In this document: one piece after another, positions 14,641 to 17,391 of the stretch
How the letters are laid out: each line of letters begins with the position of its first letter
Position numbering within the stretch: the first letter of the stretch is position 1
Assembly: GCA_023428915.1 (NCBI GenBank)
Contig: JAEYWL010000044.1
Location: forward strand, 1-17,391
Reading direction: 5' to 3'
Length of the DNA stretch: 17,391 nt
Source: Verrucomicrobiota bacterium
Lineage (GTDB): Bacteria; Chlamydiota; Chlamydiia; Chlamydiales; JAEYWL01
The notes under the pieces: model-generated
What the model was told of the DNA's origin: nothing
Databases searched by the model: none
Seen by the model: only the letters and a program-made list of their open reading frames with translations
Made by a program: the position numbers and the translations under genes

Positions 14641-15236
14641 TCGTAGCTGGTATCGGAACAGATGTCGGCAAAACAGTAACATCTGCTGTGCTAGCCACCT
14701 GGCTGCAAGCTGATTACTGGAAGCCAATACAGACAGGCGATTCCGATGCAGAGGCGTTGCTCGCCTTAACCTCCGGGATTAAGGTACATCCGCATCTTTA
14801 TCACTTTAGAACCCCTGTTTCGCCGCATCACGCGGCTAAACTCGAAAATAGAGGAATTGATAAAGGCAAGTTCGTCTTGCCGAAAACAGAAAAACGGCTC
14901 GTGCTAGAAATGGCCGGCGGCGTATGCGTACCCTTAAGCGAGCAGCATTTAAGCCTGGACCTATTTGCAATGCAGGCTGCCGGCTGGGTTGTCGTTTCAA
15001 AAAACTATTTAGGCAGTATTAATCACACGCTGCTCACTATACAGATGCTGTTAAATCGAGGAATTGATGTGCTGGGGGTCGTATTTAATGGCCATGCCTA
15101 TCCTGAGGGAGAGGCCGCCATTTTACGGCATGCAAAGATGCCTTGCATAGGCAGGCTGCAGCCTGAACCAATAATAAACAAAGAAACTATAATAAAATAT
15201 GCAAGCTTATGGAAAACACAATGCAATTGGCTTTAG
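14607..15236 (+). CDS. bioD: ATP-dependent dethiobiotin synthetase
   Basis: Closes the ureido ring of biotin: DAPA + CO2 + ATP to dethiobiotin. 209 residues. The P-loop is GIGTDVGKT (15-23); KPIQTG (39-44), SPHHAA (72-77) and EMAGG (101-105) are the other family motifs. In EMAGG the usual second residue Gly is Met, a conservative oddity. The third-lobe motif VVFNGH (158-163) resembles the normal GxxxN nucleotide-base contact. The gene starts inside bioF (34 bases shared) and ends 28 bases inside bioA. Confidence 0.93.
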   Translation: MDARKYKHKNIVVAGIGTDVGKTVTSAVLATWLQADYWKPIQTGDSDAEALLALTSGIKVHPHLYHFRTPVSPHHAAKLENRGIDKGKFVLPKTEKRLVLEMAGGVCVPLSEQHLSLDLFAMQAAGWVVVSKNYLGSINHTLLTIQMLLNRGIDVLGVVFNGHAYPEGEAAILRHAKMPCIGRLQPEPIINKETIIKYASLWKTQCNWL

Positions 15237-16501
15237 AGGACAGGGATAAACGGGTCATTTGGCATCCCTTTACACAGATGTTGAAAAGGCCGTTTCTTCC
15301 CTGTTTAGTAAAGGGGGAAGGGGCTTATGTATATGATACGGAGGGTGCAGCATATCTGGATGCTTGTTCGTCTTGGTGGACGAATTTGCATGGCCATTGC
15401 CATCCCCGGATTGTTGAAGCGATGCAAAGGCAATGCGGGAAGTTGAGCCATGCTTCGTTTGGCGATGCCACCCATGTGCCGGCTATTGCGCTTGCAGAGC
15501 GGATTATCTCTCTTCTGCCCGCAGGATTTGAAAAGGTTTTTTACTCAAATAGCGGTTCAGAGGCAGTAGAAACGGCTTTAAAAATGGCCGTACAATTTTT
15601 CTACAACCGAGGAGAGGCGCGCAAAGCAATTGTCTGTCTTACAGGCAGCTATCATGGGGATACTTTTGGGGCGATGTCTGCTTCTGCCAGAACGCAATTC
15701 AACGCCCCATTTAAACCTTTGCTGTTTCATGCCGAGTGTATTCAAGCGCCTCTGCCAGGCCAGGAGAAGCTGGCCATTCAACAGCTGAAGCATGTTCTGG
15801 AAAAAGAGCAGGCAGCCGGGTTTATTTTTGAGCCGATTATACAAGGGGCCTCCGGCATGTTGATGATGAACCCGGCTGCGCTTGATGAGTTGCTGGGGTT
15901 GTGCCATGAAAAAGGAGTGGTTTCCATAGCCGATGAAGTCATGACGGGATTTGGCAGGACCGGAAAAATATTTGCCATAGAACACTTAAAGGAAGTGCCG
16001 GATATCATTTGCCTAGCGAAAGGGCTGACCGGAGGCGCTTTACCTTTGTCAATTACAGCTTGCAGGTTAGAAATATTTAATGCATTCCTGTCTGAGAAGC
16101 GGGAGCATGCATTGCTGCATGGGCACACTTATGCAGCTAATCCCATTGCTTGCGCAGCTGCTTTGGCCAGTCTGGATCTTTTACAAACACAGGATTGCCA
16201 GCAAAAAATTGCGGCTATTTGCCGGGGCCAGGCTGATTTTGTTAAAAAATGGCGCGGGCATCCGGCATTTAACAGATGCGAATCATTTGGGACTATATTG
16301 GCTTTAGAATATCGCACCGGAAACTCCTATGATTATGAAAGCCCGTTAAGGGATAGTCTGCATGGCTATTTCTTAAGGCATGGCGTGCTGATGCGGCCAT
16401 TAGGCAATACTTTAGTCCTCGTGCCTCCCTATTGCATTTCAACAGAAGACCTGGCGCGCATTCATAATCTCATAGAAAAAAGCCTGGAGGAAGTATCATG
16501 A
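15209..16501 (+). CDS. bioA: 7,8-diaminononanoate aminotransferase (BioA)
   Basis: Class III PLP aminotransferase that converts KAPA to 7,8-diaminopelargonate (DAPA). 430 residues, a normal length. Visible: WHPFTQM (18-24), CSSWWTNLHGH (53-63), SNSGSEAVETALKMA (113-127), GSYHGDTFGAM (146-156), ADEVMTGFGRTG (241-252, PLP Asp242), PLP lysine K271 in LAKGLTGGALPLS, and MRPLGN (395-400). The first motif has Phe21 where the E. coli enzyme has Tyr (HPYTSM); whether the amino donor is SAM or lysine cannot be told. An in-frame ATG at 15221 is a second possible start. The stop overlaps the next start codon as ATGA. Confidence 0.95.
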   Translation: MENTMQLALEDRDKRVIWHPFTQMLKRPFLPCLVKGEGAYVYDTEGAAYLDACSSWWTNLHGHCHPRIVEAMQRQCGKLSHASFGDATHVPAIALAERIISLLPAGFEKVFYSNSGSEAVETALKMAVQFFYNRGEARKAIVCLTGSYHGDTFGAMSASARTQFNAPFKPLLFHAECIQAPLPGQEKLAIQQLKHVLEKEQAAGFIFEPIIQGASGMLMMNPAALDELLGLCHEKGVVSIADEVMTGFGRTGKIFAIEHLKEVPDIICLAKGLTGGALPLSITACRLEIFNAFLSEKREHALLHGHTYAANPIACAAALASLDLLQTQDCQQKIAAICRGQADFVKKWRGHPAFNRCESFGTILALEYRTGNSYDYESPLRDSLHGYFLRHGVLMRPLGNTLVLVPPYCISTEDLARIHNLIEKSLEEVS

Positions 16502-17118
16502 ATAATTTTATTAGTTTGCAGGCGCCGCTGCAAAACTTAATAGAAGCTGTTTTAAGCTGTAATGAAAAGCATGGCAAATGGCTGAATACCCTCTCATATC
16601 TGGAAAATTGCGGGGCTCGAAAAATTGCCGCATGCGAGCATTCAAGCATGGTTAAAGAGGAAATGTTAAAGCACGCCGCAGAAGAGTTTAGGCATGCCCA
16701 TTATTTGAAGAAGCAGCTGAATAGGTTAGGTGTCCGTTTAGTGGACTACAATCTGAGTTCTTTATTAGGAGGATGGGAGAGCATGCATTATCTCAATCGC
16801 TTAGATTTACATTGCGTGCGCTACCTAAAACAGCATTTTGCCTTAGAAGAGATTAAAGAACACGCCTACACACTAGTGACCTATGCCATTGAATTGCGCG
16901 CAAGCGAGCTCTATCCTCTTTACCAACAAGCTTTAAAGGCGTGGGGTTCTTCGGTAAGAGTGACTTCTATCTATTTAGAAGAAAAAGAACACTTAGAAGA
17001 AATGGAAAATAGGATTGCCCATATGCCGAATGGCAATGTGCATGCTTCTTGGCTGGCTTGCCTAGAGCATCAATTGAGTTCCAATTGGATTGAGGCTATT
17101 CTAAAAGAGATTGAGTAG
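16498..17118 (+). CDS. Ferritin-like four-helix putative di-iron protein, last gene of the bio operon
   Basis: A 206-residue, almost all-helical protein. Its start overlaps the bioA stop by 4 bases (ATGA) and follows a strong GGAGG, so it is translationally coupled to biotin synthesis. Four helices carry a di-iron carboxylate pattern: Glu36 (helix A, least certain), E63-x-x-H66 (helix B, EEFRHAHYL), Glu132 (helix C, YAIELRASEL) and E162-x-x-H165 (helix D, LEEKEHLEEM). A fifth helix (183-205) ends the protein. The E...ExxH...E...ExxH order is that of ferritin-like oxidases and oxygenases; a heme-oxygenase-like (CADD/UndA) fold is a less good match. It has no membrane segment. Because no pimeloyl-forming gene is nearby, a role in making the pimeloyl chain by oxidative cleavage of a fatty acyl chain is possible, but this is inference. 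Confidence 0.7.
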   Translation: MNNFISLQAPLQNLIEAVLSCNEKHGKWLNTLSYLENCGARKIAACEHSSMVKEEMLKHAAEEFRHAHYLKKQLNRLGVRLVDYNLSSLLGGWESMHYLNRLDLHCVRYLKQHFALEEIKEHAYTLVTYAIELRASELYPLYQQALKAWGSSVRVTSIYLEEKEHLEEMENRIAHMPNGNVHASWLACLEHQLSSNWIEAILKEIE

Positions 17119-17391
17119 TAGATTCGTGCCCGTGCCCGCGTGTGCATCCTATTATCCATATCTTTAATAAAATAACGCAGAGACGTATAAGACGGGGAGA
17201 CGCAGAGGATTTGGGAAAATAACCATTTAAGAAATCCTTTCTAAAAAAGCCTTGTAAGGAAATAATTAAAACCCAAGTTGCGCCCCTAAATCACGCTTGA
17301 ACATTGCCGAACTTGACAAGTGAAAGGATAAGTCCCGAAGAGCCAAGTCGTGACTTGGCCGAGGGGCTTAGCGTTTCAATTGGCAAGTGCA
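17119..17391. other. Gene-free end of the window with repeats and a strong inverted repeat
   Basis: No credible ORF or tRNA. Bases 17178-17212 hold direct-repeat-like ACGCAGAGACG and GACGCAGAGG, a motif type common in intergenic bacterial repeats. GCCAAGTC (17342-17349) and GACTTGGC (17352-17359) form a perfect 8-base inverted repeat. An outer pair GCCCCT (17282-17287) and AGGGGC (17362-17367) could enclose it, giving a possible structured RNA or repeat element. No T tract follows, so it does not look like a simple terminator for the bio operon. Confidence 0.4.

Noticed and set aside
15578..16128. Minus-strand ORFs within bioA
   Set aside because: Shadows of the bioA coding frame without ribosome-binding sites or recognisable domains.
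12394..17155. Exact 13-base match TGCATCCTATTAT at 12394-12406 and 17143-17155 flanking the bio operon
   Set aside because: A few exact 13-mers are expected by chance in 17 kb; there is no extended similarity, so it is not evidence of element ends or attachment sites.
17282..17367. RNase P, tmRNA or 6S RNA
   Set aside because: The conserved sequence blocks of these RNAs are not visible; only generic inverted repeats are seen.

Overview
The window reads as chromosome of a chlamydia-like bacterium (Chlamydiota), most likely an environmental relative that lives in amoebae. The inorganic pyrophosphatase has the chlamydial form (HPWHG start, DRPQKYSSLCPTLYGLLP-type core, DPLDICVLTE metal loop). 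The biotin genes run bioB-bioF-bioD-bioA as in Chlamydia, beside a stand-alone BPL_N protein. The genus cannot be fixed from sequence alone. No phage, integrase, IS, CRISPR, tRNA or rRNA gene is visible.

Left part (1-6511): two tandem collagen-like (Gly-X-Thr) surface proteins share a C-terminal domain; the first is cut by the window edge. A strong promoter then drives a GT2/TPR glycosyltransferase. Next come a cytosolic protein with a papain-like/YopT-like Cys-His-Asp signature, probably a secreted effector, and, convergent to it, a GT4-type glycosyltransferase. Both glycosyltransferases begin with a signal-peptide-like segment, which is unusual. With the threonine-rich collagens next door, this suggests surface glycosylation or export to the host.

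Middle part (6601-10633): a minus-strand group holds an amidohydrolase lipoprotein, a small secreted protein and ppa, and ends in a clear intrinsic terminator. Two plus-strand membrane proteins of unknown function follow, then mscL on the minus strand.

Right part (10757-17118) is a compact biotin locus. On the minus strand are a regulator candidate (winged helix fused to a DUF6314-like domain) and an overlapping BPL_N glutamine-amidotransferase-like protein. On the plus strand are bioB, bioF, bioD, bioA and a four-helix, ferritin-like putative di-iron protein, with every gene overlapping the next. No BioC/BioH, BioI, BioW or BioZ is present here. The di-iron protein is therefore a candidate for the missing pimeloyl-forming step, and the winged-helix/DUF6314 protein a candidate non-BirA biotin regulator. 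Two related palindromes with the core CTAT-NAA-ATAG lie in the divergent control region and are candidate operators.

The last 273 bases hold no gene but contain repeats and a strong inverted repeat. A ~26-bp repeat occurs three times near mscL and the BPL_N gene, and two copies form that protein's C-terminal tail.
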